64,000 bases of DNA. Origin: USCg-Taylor sp050740455. GTDB taxonomy: Bacteria > Pseudomonadota > Gammaproteobacteria > JACCXJ01. The stretch lies in contig JBOIDF010000007.1 of NCBI GenBank assembly GCA_050740455.1, positions 24,178-88,177 of the forward strand. The letters are read 5' to 3'. A program made the position numbers and the translations under genes. Under the pieces are notes generated by a model that worked only from the letters and a program-made list of their open reading frames with translations, ran no database searches and was not told where the DNA came from. Shown here piece by piece: positions 8,299 to 15,542 of this stretch (the first letter of the stretch is position 1; every line of letters begins with the position of its first letter).

Positions 8299-8868
8299 AT
8301 TATTCCCGGATTCGGTAAAATGCCATTAGTGGCGCCGCCGGATAGATCACGCGGAGCCGAATAGCGCAATCCAAAACACTTTTTTACCCGATCTAAAAAC
8401 TCTGTGCTGTGAAATTTTTCACAAAATCTGTTAAAGCAAGATTACTTAGCCTGTACGTACGAATCGTCGCAATACGTCTCGCCTTGGGCGCGCACCTGCA
8501 CCTCAACGACCACGGCCTTAACGCATAGGCTCCGCACGCTTTGTTACAACCATTACTGTAGCGTGGCGACGAACTTCTCTTGCGCGTGGCCTCGGAAGGA
8601 TTGCAGTGGAGGGTCTTCTACTTTTTTAGGAAGAGCCCGCGTTGCTTGGGCTACGGTAAGCAAGCGGTATACCATAGCATCTAACCTCGCGTATTACTGA
8701 GACCGCCGCGATATAAACGGCACGGGTGGCTAGTCGTTTACTGTCGGACCATAACGACAGGATTCTTAAAGTCTTGCCAAATTCGCTCCTCGCGAGCGCT
8801 AACCCTTGCGTACCGTTGAATTTGGAACCTTCAACGCCTTACCAGCACATTGTCGCTACCCGCCAACG
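8299..8868. promoter_or_regulatory. Intergenic promoter region of the polysaccharide operon
   Basis: About 570 bases without a supported gene, between the first polysaccharide gene and the truncated MITE after the helicase gene. The half nearest the operon is AT-rich compared with its surroundings and carries the CRP-like palindrome (8408-8423). I see no clear sigma-70 -35/-10 pair. The part from 8460 to 8868 shows no recognisable gene, RNA or repeat. Confidence 0.5.
8408..8423. promoter_or_regulatory. CRP/FNR-type operator palindrome
   Basis: The site reads TGTGAAATTTTTCACA. It has the consensus TGTGA-N6-TCACA half-sites of cAMP receptor protein-type regulators, with 7-base arms around a 2-base centre. 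It is 110 bases upstream of the sugar transferase start, a normal distance for activating the polysaccharide operon. The match of both half-sites is perfect, but no regulator gene is nearby and no promoter was confidently placed next to it. Confidence 0.6.
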
Positions 8869-8941
8869 AGGTAGATAGGCGAGCGACGAGCGAGCACGCG
8901 ACAAAGCAGATGGGCTGCGGAGTAACTTTTGCAGAGCTTCC
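8869..8941 (-). repeat. Truncated copy of the 143-bp MITE-like repeat
   Basis: Read on the minus strand from 8941, the sequence matches the left half of the complete element at 24208-24350 over about 73 bases (GGAAGCTCTGCAAAAGT end, then TGCTTTGTCGCGTGCTCG), with a few differences. Similarity stops after CTATCTACCT. The conserved end touches the TAA stop codon of the helicase gene, and TTAG follows the end just as it does at the complete copy. Confidence 0.8.
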
Positions 8942-11839
8942 TTAGTCGCCAAACAGGTCAAGCTGTGCCGAGGCAGGATACGCGAGGTCATGATCGCCGA
9001 CCGGGCCAGACGGCGGGTTAGCCGGAGACGCCCCGGCGGGCTGCCGATCGGCCGCGCTTTCCGGGGGCGCCGACGCACCCGCAAGCCGCTCGAAGAAGAA
9101 CCGTACGGGTGGCAGGCCATGCGCATCGAGCAATGGCCGGCCCAAGTGCTCGTAAAGGTCCACCCAGTCCTCACCCACGCGCAGGGAAAGCCGCGGGTTG
9201 AGCGCATAATAACCTTGCCGAAGACGTACGAAGATCTGGCGGTTGTACGCATAGTCCCGCGCCACCTCGTTGCGGGCGAGCACGCCGCTCAGGTAGGCGC
9301 GCCGCTTGCGGTAGGCGGGCAGCACGTTCTCCGGGAATGCCTGAATCGCTTCCACGAAATCGGCCGTGGTGAAGCCAGCCACGAGGTATTCGGCTTCGCC
9401 GATCTTGCGCAAGAGCAGCGCTACCATGGATTGGAACAGGAAAAACTCGACGGTGTGGCCATCGATCTTGACCAGACGGTCCTGCACCTTGACGCTCACG
9501 CTCGCGGGCGCTAGCAGAGGGTAGAGATCCCCAAGGCGCGCGGTGGCGAAGTGCGGCGTGGTATAGGCGCGCAGCAGCGCGTGGTGGAGGGCCGTTCGCC
9601 CGTGGTTATCGGTAAGATCGGGGTTGGCGCCCTTGTCGAGCAGGGCTTTCACCAAGCCCACATTACCCTGCATGGCGGCGCACATCAGCGGTGCGAGATT
9701 GAAGGGCGTGCGGAAGTCCACGCCGTAGGCGTCTGCGTCGGCCAGCACGTCCTTGAAACTCTTGCCTTCGTAAGATCTCAGATGTTTGTTGCGGAGTCCA
9801 GACGCAAGCCGCTCCCCGTCCTTGGCCTGGAGATAGCCGGCGCTGGCCAGCCGTCCGAGGAGGCTTGAGTCGCCCAACACGGCGCCATATTCCATGAGGC
9901 GCTGGCGGGGTTTGGTGGAGACTTCCTTTGGGTTGAAGGCGCGATCCAGCGTTTCCAGGTAGCGCTCGCGGCCGAGCACCTCCCAAGGGACGGCGCGGGC
10001 GTGCAGGATCTCGCGCTGAATGGCCTCCGCCTGCTCCTCCTTGCCGTGAAGCGCGAGCCGCCGCGCCTCGCGCTGCCATTCCTCGAGCGATGAGCTTTGC
10101 GCCGCCATATCCAGGTGGTCCCGCTCGTCTTCGAGGCACAGGAGCCGCAAGAGCGCATGGCGGGTGTCGGATTCGATGACATAGAGGTTCTTCACCGCCC
10201 GCGTGAGGGCGACATAGAGGCTATTGATGAAGAACTTATAGATCTCCAGGGACTTGTCGGCCTTGTCCTTGGCGCGGACGTAGGCGAGGTCGGCGTCGAG
10301 GTCCGCGGCGCTCACGCCTGCGGCGACGTGGTTGAAGGACCCGCGGTCGTGGGTGAGAAAGTTGTACAGGATGACGTTTTCGTATTCGAGTCCCTTGGCT
10401 TCATGGACGGCGAAAAGCAGCGGCGTGCGGAAGCGCTCGCGCGCTCTGGGTTTGTCCTCCTCGCGCATCACCAGCACCGCGAAGCGGGTGGACTTGCGGG
10501 TTTTTTCGTCGAGATCCTTGATGAGCGTGTCTGCGTCGGGGAGTAGCTCCACCGATCCGGTATTGCCGGGGACGCTGTCAATCAAATAATTGCTCTCCCG
10601 GTCGATGGAGCCGAAGCGTCGCTGCTTCACCTTGAGCAGACGGTTGGCGATGGCCGTGATGGCTTGCGAGTTGCGGTAGTTGGTGCGCAGCAGATGCATT
10701 GCCCGCTTCGCGTCGAGCGCGTCGTCCCGGTAAAACAGGCTCTTCACCTTGGCCCAGGAGAAGAAATTGGGATGCACGATCTGGTTGGAGTCGCCACACA
10801 GGATAAAATTGCCCGCGTCCTTCAAGCTGCGCAGGATGAGGGCGAGCTGGACATTAGTGAGGTCCTGCACCTCGTCCACCACCGCGAAGTCGTAGCGCGG
10901 CTGGCACAGGCCCAGATACTGGTGGGCAAGCAAATTACTGTCGAAGAGACCGTTCTCCTTGAGATAGAGGAGGTACTTCTCGAAGAGCTCATACACCAGG
11001 GGCCGCTCCTCGGGAAGGAAGATGGACTGGCGGACCCCGAGGTCGAGGTATTCGGCGCGCGAGAGATACGGTGTTTCCGCATCCGCGCCGCTCAGCACGC
11101 CCTTCAATTCCTCGAAAAGCTTATGGGCGTCGGCGAATTTGCAGTGCTGCCGATGGCGGCTGAACCAGCCTCTGAACACGCTATAAGTCACTTCGCGGCC
11201 CGCCGGCACCCGCAGGGTCTCCAGGAGCTCCTGGAACGAGAGGAAGTCGATGTTCTGCGCTTCGTTCTCATAAGCGTTCGCGTAGTAGAGATTGCGGGCG
11301 TTCTGGGCGAGGAAAGGCGACAGAGTCACGTAGAGCACGTCGCCCTGCAGGAGCTTCATCCGCTCGAGGGTCAAGGCCGTCTTGCCGCTGCCGGCCGAAC
11401 CGATGACGATAAGGGGCGTTGGCAATCGGAACAGCGCTTCCTGCGCATCGTCAAATGAAATGACTTTGTCAAGGAGGTGAAAGCGCGCGCGGGCCGGGTT
11501 CACATAGGCGAGCGCGGGGAGCGTATCCTCCTTGAGATCCTCGGGCTTGAGGGGCGGGATCTTGTCTTCTTCGATCCGAGCCCCGCGCAGGAAACGGGAA
11601 TGCTCGTAGGCGTGGTTGCGGATGACCTCAAGGATAAGGGCGTAGCGCTCGCCGTTGTGACGGCGAAGCGTGAACAGCAGGCGATTGCTGTGATCAAGCT
11701 TTGCCCGATAATAATCGCTCGGGGTAAGCTTCTTGGTCTCGGCGGAGTAGAAATCGTCGTGCTCGATCATGCCGATGAGCTTGCGGTATTGCGGCTCCAC
11801 GCCGGAGATGTCCAAATCGCTGTATTCCAGGATTTTCAT
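8942..11839 (-). CDS. SF1 (UvrD/Rep-type) helicase with toxin-like N-terminus and ankyrin region
   Basis: 965 residues. Residues 1-115 resemble a small RelE/ParE-like fold (YYRAKLDHSNRLLFTL ... LILEVIRNHAYEHSRFL); this is inference. The helicase core follows: Walker A GSAGSGKT (147-154), motif II VVDEVQD (320-326), motif III CGDSNQI (348-354), motif IV LRTNYRN (384-390), motif V HEAKGLEYENVIL (479-491) and motif VI YVALTRA (542-548). Residues ~712-757 look like ankyrin repeats (LVKALLDKGANPDLTD, GRTALHHALL). The last residues contain QLDLF (959-963), the canonical beta-clamp-binding pentapeptide, after a Pro/Ala-rich linker. It stands alone between repeats and is not housekeeping UvrD or Rep. 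A role in DNA repair or phage defence is possible, but the exact function is unknown. No clear Shine-Dalgarno precedes the ATG. Confidence 0.8.
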   Translation of the reverse strand: MKILEYSDLDISGVEPQYRKLIGMIEHDDFYSAETKKLTPSDYYRAKLDHSNRLLFTLRRHNGERYALILEVIRNHAYEHSRFLRGARIEEDKIPPLKPEDLKEDTLPALAYVNPARARFHLLDKVISFDDAQEALFRLPTPLIVIGSAGSGKTALTLERMKLLQGDVLYVTLSPFLAQNARNLYYANAYENEAQNIDFLSFQELLETLRVPAGREVTYSVFRGWFSRHRQHCKFADAHKLFEELKGVLSGADAETPYLSRAEYLDLGVRQSIFLPEERPLVYELFEKYLLYLKENGLFDSNLLAHQYLGLCQPRYDFAVVDEVQDLTNVQLALILRSLKDAGNFILCGDSNQIVHPNFFSWAKVKSLFYRDDALDAKRAMHLLRTNYRNSQAITAIANRLLKVKQRRFGSIDRESNYLIDSVPGNTGSVELLPDADTLIKDLDEKTRKSTRFAVLVMREEDKPRARERFRTPLLFAVHEAKGLEYENVILYNFLTHDRGSFNHVAAGVSAADLDADLAYVRAKDKADKSLEIYKFFINSLYVALTRAVKNLYVIESDTRHALLRLLCLEDERDHLDMAAQSSSLEEWQREARRLALHGKEEQAEAIQREILHARAVPWEVLGRERYLETLDRAFNPKEVSTKPRQRLMEYGAVLGDSSLLGRLASAGYLQAKDGERLASGLRNKHLRSYEGKSFKDVLADADAYGVDFRTPFNLAPLMCAAMQGNVGLVKALLDKGANPDLTDNHGRTALHHALLRAYTTPHFATARLGDLYPLLAPASVSVKVQDRLVKIDGHTVEFFLFQSMVALLLRKIGEAEYLVAGFTTADFVEAIQAFPENVLPAYRKRRAYLSGVLARNEVARDYAYNRQIFVRLRQGYYALNPRLSLRVGEDWVDLYEHLGRPLLDAHGLPPVRFFFERLAGASAPPESAADRQPAGASPANPPSGPVGDHDLAYPASAQLDLFGD

Positions 11840-11919
11840 AGGAGCAAAGTGGTGGTAGTGATTTAGATAATCACGTCTTGAATGTTGAACACTCCAATAA
11901 ACTCACACGCCCTTTAGAT

Positions 11920-12067
11920 GTAGGTGGGATAGCCGCGCTGTTTGCGGCGTAACCCACCAACCCCTCGGCCGCAGGCCGACACGTTGGAGCACGGCTTGAA
12001 ATGGAGGCCCGCTACGCGGGCCGAGTCGGTGGGTTGCGGCATAAACAGCATGCCGAACCCACCCTAC
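11920..12067. repeat. Pair of REP-like hairpins (GTAGGTGGG ... CCCACCCTAC)
   Basis: The left part (11920-11961) folds as GTAGGTGGG...CCCACCAAC. The right part (12030-12067) folds as GGTGGGTT...AACCCACC and ends CCCTAC. Between them is a third stem GGCCCGC/GCGGGCC (12006-12022). The outer ends are inverted copies of each other, so the 148-bp unit is one imperfect palindrome of the kind widely repeated between gammaproteobacterial genes. It lies upstream of the helicase gene. Confidence 0.65.
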
Positions 12068-12353
12068 CTTTCGAGAGTCGACAATCTAAAATATCTTTGG
12101 TTAGTTTTTAACTCAATCCGGTGGCCGCCGGTATGGTACAGTCTCCCGTGAAGTACCCCGGATCCTCGTATTGTTGGCATGCCTGGGGAGAACCCAATCC
12201 GCTCCTCGCGACCACGAACCGTGTTACGGGTTGGGGGCTACCGCCATCGAACGAGGATACGCTGATCGGGCGCTATTTCAATCTTAGATTTCGGAGATTT
12301 GACCGGCATAAGATCCGCATATCGCTCGGCAGACGGGTGGCTGAAAAATAGGT
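12068..12353. other. Gene-free stretch
   Basis: I see no supported gene, RNA or terminator here. Open frames are short and lack ribosome sites or recognisable motifs. It separates the REP-like repeat from the left arm of the 23-bp inverted repeat. Confidence 0.4.
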
Positions 12354-12376
12354 AATGTTTCAGTTTGAATTTCGGC
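12354..12376 (+). repeat. Left arm of a 23-bp inverted repeat
   Basis: The 23 bases match the reverse complement of 13302-13324 at 22 of 23 positions, centred on AGTTTGAATTTCGGC. The two arms enclose about 0.97 kb holding the 157-residue hypothetical gene and a broken small gene. Weaker similarity continues inward, both sides reaching GGACC after a small length difference. This looks like the ends of a mobile cassette, but no transposase is present. Confidence 0.65.
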
Positions 12377-12419
12377 CGGAACGGACCTTCGGAACCTACG
12401 GCCTATTAGCAGCCCAAAA

Positions 12420-12694
12420 TTACGTTTTTGTGGAAGATTCCACGAAAACAAAGAGGTTTTTAAATTTCCCGTTGTTTTTAAGACGATTGGCGAGCTTATC
12501 AACTTTTTTGGAGTCGAGTTCTGGTGCGACCTTCGCAAGCTCTGTTCGGATCTCATCCAGCCAGCGTAGCGTGCGCTATGCGCACGAAACGAGAAAGTGG
12601 ACTTCAATCGTGCGCGCGGCGCACGCTACGCTGGCTGCAACTGGCCGACTTGCGACGTCCCAACAAGGACGCTCCCTCCGAAGGCAAACGACAT
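12420..12694 (-). pseudogene. Small gene interrupted by a palindromic element
   Basis: A coding-like 5' piece starts at ATG 12692-12694 (MSFAFGGSVLVGTSQ...) and reads into a stop inside the palindrome at 12559-12636. Beyond the palindrome an open frame continues (WLDEIRTELAKVAPELD ... VFVESSTKT) to TAA at 12420-12422. Removing the palindrome would give a protein of about 68 residues with a hydrophobic start and a charged helical tail. It lies 20 bases after the 157-residue gene and was probably its operon partner. No family was recognised. Confidence 0.5.
12559..12636. repeat. 78-bp palindromic element with 18-bp perfect arms
   Basis: Arms AGCCAGCGTAGCGTGCGC (12559-12576) and its exact reverse complement (12619-12636) enclose a second stem GCGCACGA/TCGTGCGC and a 20-base loop. 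One long cruciform or hairpin can form. It interrupts the small reading frame around it. It has the size and form of a REP/MITE-type element, with no coding capacity. Confidence 0.8.
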
Positions 12695-12714
12695 CGGACC
12701 TGTGCTACCATCTC

Positions 12715-13188
12715 TTACCGATTCATCTGAGCGTCGATCAAGAGCTCAGATACTATCCGTCGGTACTCATCCGGCCTGTCCTTTTTCAGCCTGGCAAGGT
12801 CCGCTTCAATCCGCTTGACGCGATCTGCTGAGGACTGTGACTTAATCTCGTTGATCTTCTGGCTGAGGCTCAAGAAATCATCTAAAGCAGCAGTTTTCGG
12901 CGCGTTCTTTGGACGCTCTTGAATTAGCACCTCCAGAGCATCGAGTACCCGACCTAGCTGTCGGCCATAACTCTCTTTGGCGACAATATCCCGCTCCATC
13001 TCCGGTGAACCGGAGTTCGTCTCCGTCACGGTGATCACATTCCCGAAGGTCCAGCCGGGGAGGATGGGTTGATTCAACGACTGTGGCGCAAGCGCGCTTC
13101 CGGACGAACTCAGGGCATCCGTCATCCACCTTGGCCACCACCAAAACGGCCAGGTCTGGGATTTCGGATCTTCGTTCTCATCAGGCAT
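12715..13188 (-). CDS. Conserved hypothetical protein
   Basis: 157 residues, starting at an ATG behind GGGAGAGG with a 4-base spacer. The N-terminus is rich in Trp and Pro (WPFWWWPRW at residues 13-21) and is followed by a segment PQSLNQPILPGWTFGNVITV. Residues ~60-155 are charged and helical, probably coiled coil (AADRVKRIEADLARLKKD-like spacing). There is no signal peptide or membrane segment. I recall similar proteins annotated as hypothetical in other proteobacteria but know no function. It lies inside the 23-bp inverted repeats with a broken small gene behind it. Confidence 0.7.
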   Translation of the reverse strand: MPDENEDPKSQTWPFWWWPRWMTDALSSSGSALAPQSLNQPILPGWTFGNVITVTETNSGSPEMERDIVAKESYGRQLGRVLDALEVLIQERPKNAPKTAALDDFLSLSQKINEIKSQSSADRVKRIEADLARLKKDRPDEYRRIVSELLIDAQMNR

Positions 13189-13301
13189 TGAACCTCTCCC
13201 AAAACAGTAGCTCGTTTTCGTTGGTCATACGGGAATCATATGACGGACATGCGGCAAGCGCAATTTGACATCACTTCCGGGATGACCGGTCCTAGCCGCT
13301 A

Positions 13302-13324
13302 GCCGAAATTCAAACTGAGACATT
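13302..13324 (-). repeat. Right arm of a 23-bp inverted repeat
   Basis: Inverted partner of 12354-12376 with one mismatch. Just outside it, a short frame on the plus strand (EKEIASRLDGGKPSFNG ... EEWIRHQERA) reads like the tail of another gene, but a stop within the repeat cuts it off upstream. Confidence 0.65.
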
Positions 13325-13438
13325 TCCGAAAAAGAGATCGCCTCCCGCCTTGATGGCGGCAAGCCCTCATTCAATGGTAGGAAGCAAGAGATAGCCGAGG
13401 AGTGGATAAGACACCAGGAGCGCGCGGCCGTCGGGCCC

Positions 13439-13481
13439 AAAAAAACCCAGCGTCTCCGGTTCCGAATCGAACCGGAGACGC
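13439..13481 (-). terminator. Strong intrinsic terminator
   Basis: A perfect 13-bp stem (GCGTCTCCGGTTC at 13450-13462 with its complement at 13469-13481) and a 6-base loop are followed on the minus strand by TGGG and seven Ts (13439-13445). It ends the histone H1-like transcript, whose stop codon lies 11 bases upstream of the stem. Confidence 0.92.
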
Positions 13482-13491
13482 CTGACTGGAT

Positions 13492-13647
13492 TTACTTGGA
13501 TTTGGCGGAAGCGCGCTTGGCCGGCGCCTTTCTGCTGGCGGAGACCGGGCGCTTGGCGCTCGTTGCGACCGCTTTCCTGCGGGCGGGGGCAGGCCGCTTA
13601 ACCGTCTTAGAAGCCGCCTTTACCATCTTTTTCACTTTCGTTGCCAT
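13492..13647 (-). CDS. Small histone H1-like (Lys/Ala-rich) protein
   Basis: 51 residues with about a third Lys plus Arg and a third Ala plus Ser and repeated AKR/SAK/RKA-type units (MATKVKKMVKAASKTVK start; KAPAKRASAKSK end). Such short basic proteins bind DNA nonspecifically and resemble the C-terminal tails of bacterial H1 homologues (AlgP/HctB-like). It has its own terminator directly downstream and a GGAG ribosome site 9 bases ahead, so it looks like an independent, well-expressed gene. A role in nucleoid packaging is inference from composition. Confidence 0.72.
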   Translation of the reverse strand: MATKVKKMVKAASKTVKRPAPARRKAVATSAKRPVSASRKAPAKRASAKSK

Positions 13648-13866
13648 TGTCTGTATCACTCCCATCGACTCGTGTTATGCATACCCTGCCACGGTAACCT
13701 GTGCGGCAGGCCCAAGTGCAGGAACAAGTCCCGCGTTTGCGCTCCCAAAGGAAACGTGAATGGTTATCGTAAGTTACATCAATTTCTTGAATCCTGATGA
13801 TATAACAAGCCGCTAAGCTTGCTGAATCGGAGCGGGATCTTTCCATACCGCGCGGCGGATCACGCG

Positions 13867-14607
13867 CTAGGCTTCCTTGATCAGGAGGTCTTTCGCTTGA
13901 TTGATCTTGGCGGCCAAATAGTCGGACCCGCCGCGGTCGGGATGGAAGCGCAGAATAAGCCGCCGATGGGCGGCGATGATTTGATCTTTGCTCGCCCCGG
14001 GCGCTAAGGCCAGGACCGCGTAGGCCTCCTCGGGTGTCATGGACGCGCGGCCGGGCTGCGATTCACGGCCCGCCTCGGTGCTCGCCGTGGTCTTCCATTC
14101 CTCGCCGTAGACCCGCTCGAGGTAGCTTTGCAGTAACGCGGCCGAGTCCGCATCGTTGGCCCGGCAATGACGGTAAATATTCACGAGATCCGCGAGATCC
14201 AATGCGCTCAGCCTTTTGCCCGCGAAAGGGCCTGCCAAGACCTCGCCGTCGATTTCACCGCTACCGTGCTCCAGCCACATGCGCACGTAGCGGGCATCGA
14301 CCGTCGATCGATGGGGATCACCGCGAACGCCGCCTTGGGGGCGGATCTGCCGCCACAGACGCTGTAATAGCGGGGCGAAGCGGAGCAAGGGCAGTAGCCG
14401 GATGGCCGCCGCCAGCAGCGCGGCGAGTAGCGCCAACAGCCAATTCAGATGTCCGGTGCCCGCCAAGAATAACAATGCCACGGCCCCGAGGGCGAGGAGG
14501 ACTTGCCGCAAATGCTTGGCGATGACCGCGGGCGGGGTGCGAAGAAACCAACGCCACGCGACGCTCACAACGAGGGTCGCGACGACCGCGAGGAGCACCA
14601 GACGCAC
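13867..14607 (-). CDS. J-domain (DnaJ-like) membrane protein
   Basis: 246 residues. Two or three hydrophobic membrane segments occupy residues 1-75, followed by a basic linker and a middle region (YVRMWLEHGSGEIDGEVLAG). The C-terminal J domain (about residues 190-246) has the HPD motif in LRFHPDRGGSDYLAAKINQA. The order membrane anchor-linker-J domain resembles TerB/Pam18-like co-chaperones that recruit DnaK to the membrane. It starts 5 bases from the end of the VWA gene and is cotranscribed with it. Confidence 0.82.
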   Translation of the reverse strand: MRLVLLAVVATLVVSVAWRWFLRTPPAVIAKHLRQVLLALGAVALLFLAGTGHLNWLLALLAALLAAAIRLLPLLRFAPLLQRLWRQIRPQGGVRGDPHRSTVDARYVRMWLEHGSGEIDGEVLAGPFAGKRLSALDLADLVNIYRHCRANDADSAALLQSYLERVYGEEWKTTASTEAGRESQPGRASMTPEEAYAVLALAPGASKDQIIAAHRRLILRFHPDRGGSDYLAAKINQAKDLLIKEA

Positions 14608-14612
14608 GGACG

Positions 14613-15329
14613 CTAACCTTTGCGAACTTGGTGGGACAGTTGCAGGACGATGCCGCGGCGCTGGCGGCTAAAATCCTCCAGCGCGGCACGCCCGCCGGCG
14701 GCATACACGGCGACGGCGCTCAGCAGGTCGCGCAGTTGCCCCGGACTGCTCGAGTCGAAACGGCAGTAGGCTCCGTTCGAGAGGCGCGCGATCTGTCTGA
14801 AGACGCGCTCCGCGACCGGATCGTCGCCCTCTTGAAATACGAATGCGGGAATGCCGAGGATCCCCAGCTCTCCGGCGCGGTGGCACAAGCGGTCGCTGTC
14901 TTCCTCCATGCAATCGCCCACGAAGACTAGGGCATGCACGCGGGTGCCGCGGCCTTCCTGGACAGCGTGGCTTAGAACCTTGTCGATCTGGGTGTAACCC
15001 CCCAGGCAATGTACGGCCGTCATGTGCCGCAATAAAGCAATCGGCTCATGCAGCCAGGCCGTCGCCTCGAACTCCTGGAAGCCGCGGTAATAGCATAACT
15101 GTATATCCAACCCGCCGAGGGAGGCGGTTTCGGCGAACATCCGTGCCTGGATCCGGCAGGCTTGATCCCAGGTGGGTTCCCGGCTCGCCGTGGCATCCAT
15201 GGCAAAGATCAGCCGTCCGCGCTGCCCGCCAGGCTTGAGCGGCGGGAGACCGGCGACCTGGCGCAGAAAGCTGTCGATGTCTCCGCGCGAGGATTTTTCC
15301 GGGAGCCGGGAGGAATCTCTATCTTTCAT
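14613..15329 (-). CDS. von Willebrand factor A domain protein
   Basis: 238 residues, cytoplasmic (no signal or membrane segment). A VWA fold starts at RLIFAMDATASREPTWD: the DATAS sequence takes the place of the metal-site DxSxS, with further candidate ligands in GGYTQIDK and FVGDCMEE. It forms a two-gene unit with the membrane J-domain protein and lies divergent from aas. The pairing suggests an assembly or metal-insertion chaperone, but the partner is not identified. Confidence 0.75.
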   Translation of the reverse strand: MKDRDSSRLPEKSSRGDIDSFLRQVAGLPPLKPGGQRGRLIFAMDATASREPTWDQACRIQARMFAETASLGGLDIQLCYYRGFQEFEATAWLHEPIALLRHMTAVHCLGGYTQIDKVLSHAVQEGRGTRVHALVFVGDCMEEDSDRLCHRAGELGILGIPAFVFQEGDDPVAERVFRQIARLSNGAYCRFDSSSPGQLRDLLSAVAVYAAGGRAALEDFSRQRRGIVLQLSHQVRKG

Positions 15330-15542
15330 TGGTCACTAATACCCCGCAGGCGATATATCTTGATTAACCGATCGCCGATGATCGCCCTGTGCGACCTTAT
15401 ATGCGCGATCTCGGTTCCGATTTCAACCCGTGGGGCGTCCCGCCAAGCGTTGCGCGGGCGGCGGAATATAGTATTTAATGGGGTTGCTAGGCGCATCGGA
15501 ATGGCGCACGCGCCGTGGCTCGGCTTTCATTGAGGTGGGATC

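Noticed and set aside
10664..11458. A 264-residue plus-strand frame opposite the helicase gene
   Set aside because: It is the antisense of the well-supported helicase motifs; composition (Val/Glu/Gly-rich, no motif) is that of a shadow frame in GC-rich DNA.
13325..13438. Plus-strand frame EKEIASRLDGGKPSFNG... as a gene
   Set aside because: Only about 35 residues are open before the terminator region, with a stop inside the inverted repeat and no start; it may be a gene tail but cannot be supported.
14034..14525. 163-residue plus-strand frame over the J-domain gene
   Set aside because: Antisense shadow; Arg/Pro-rich without motifs.
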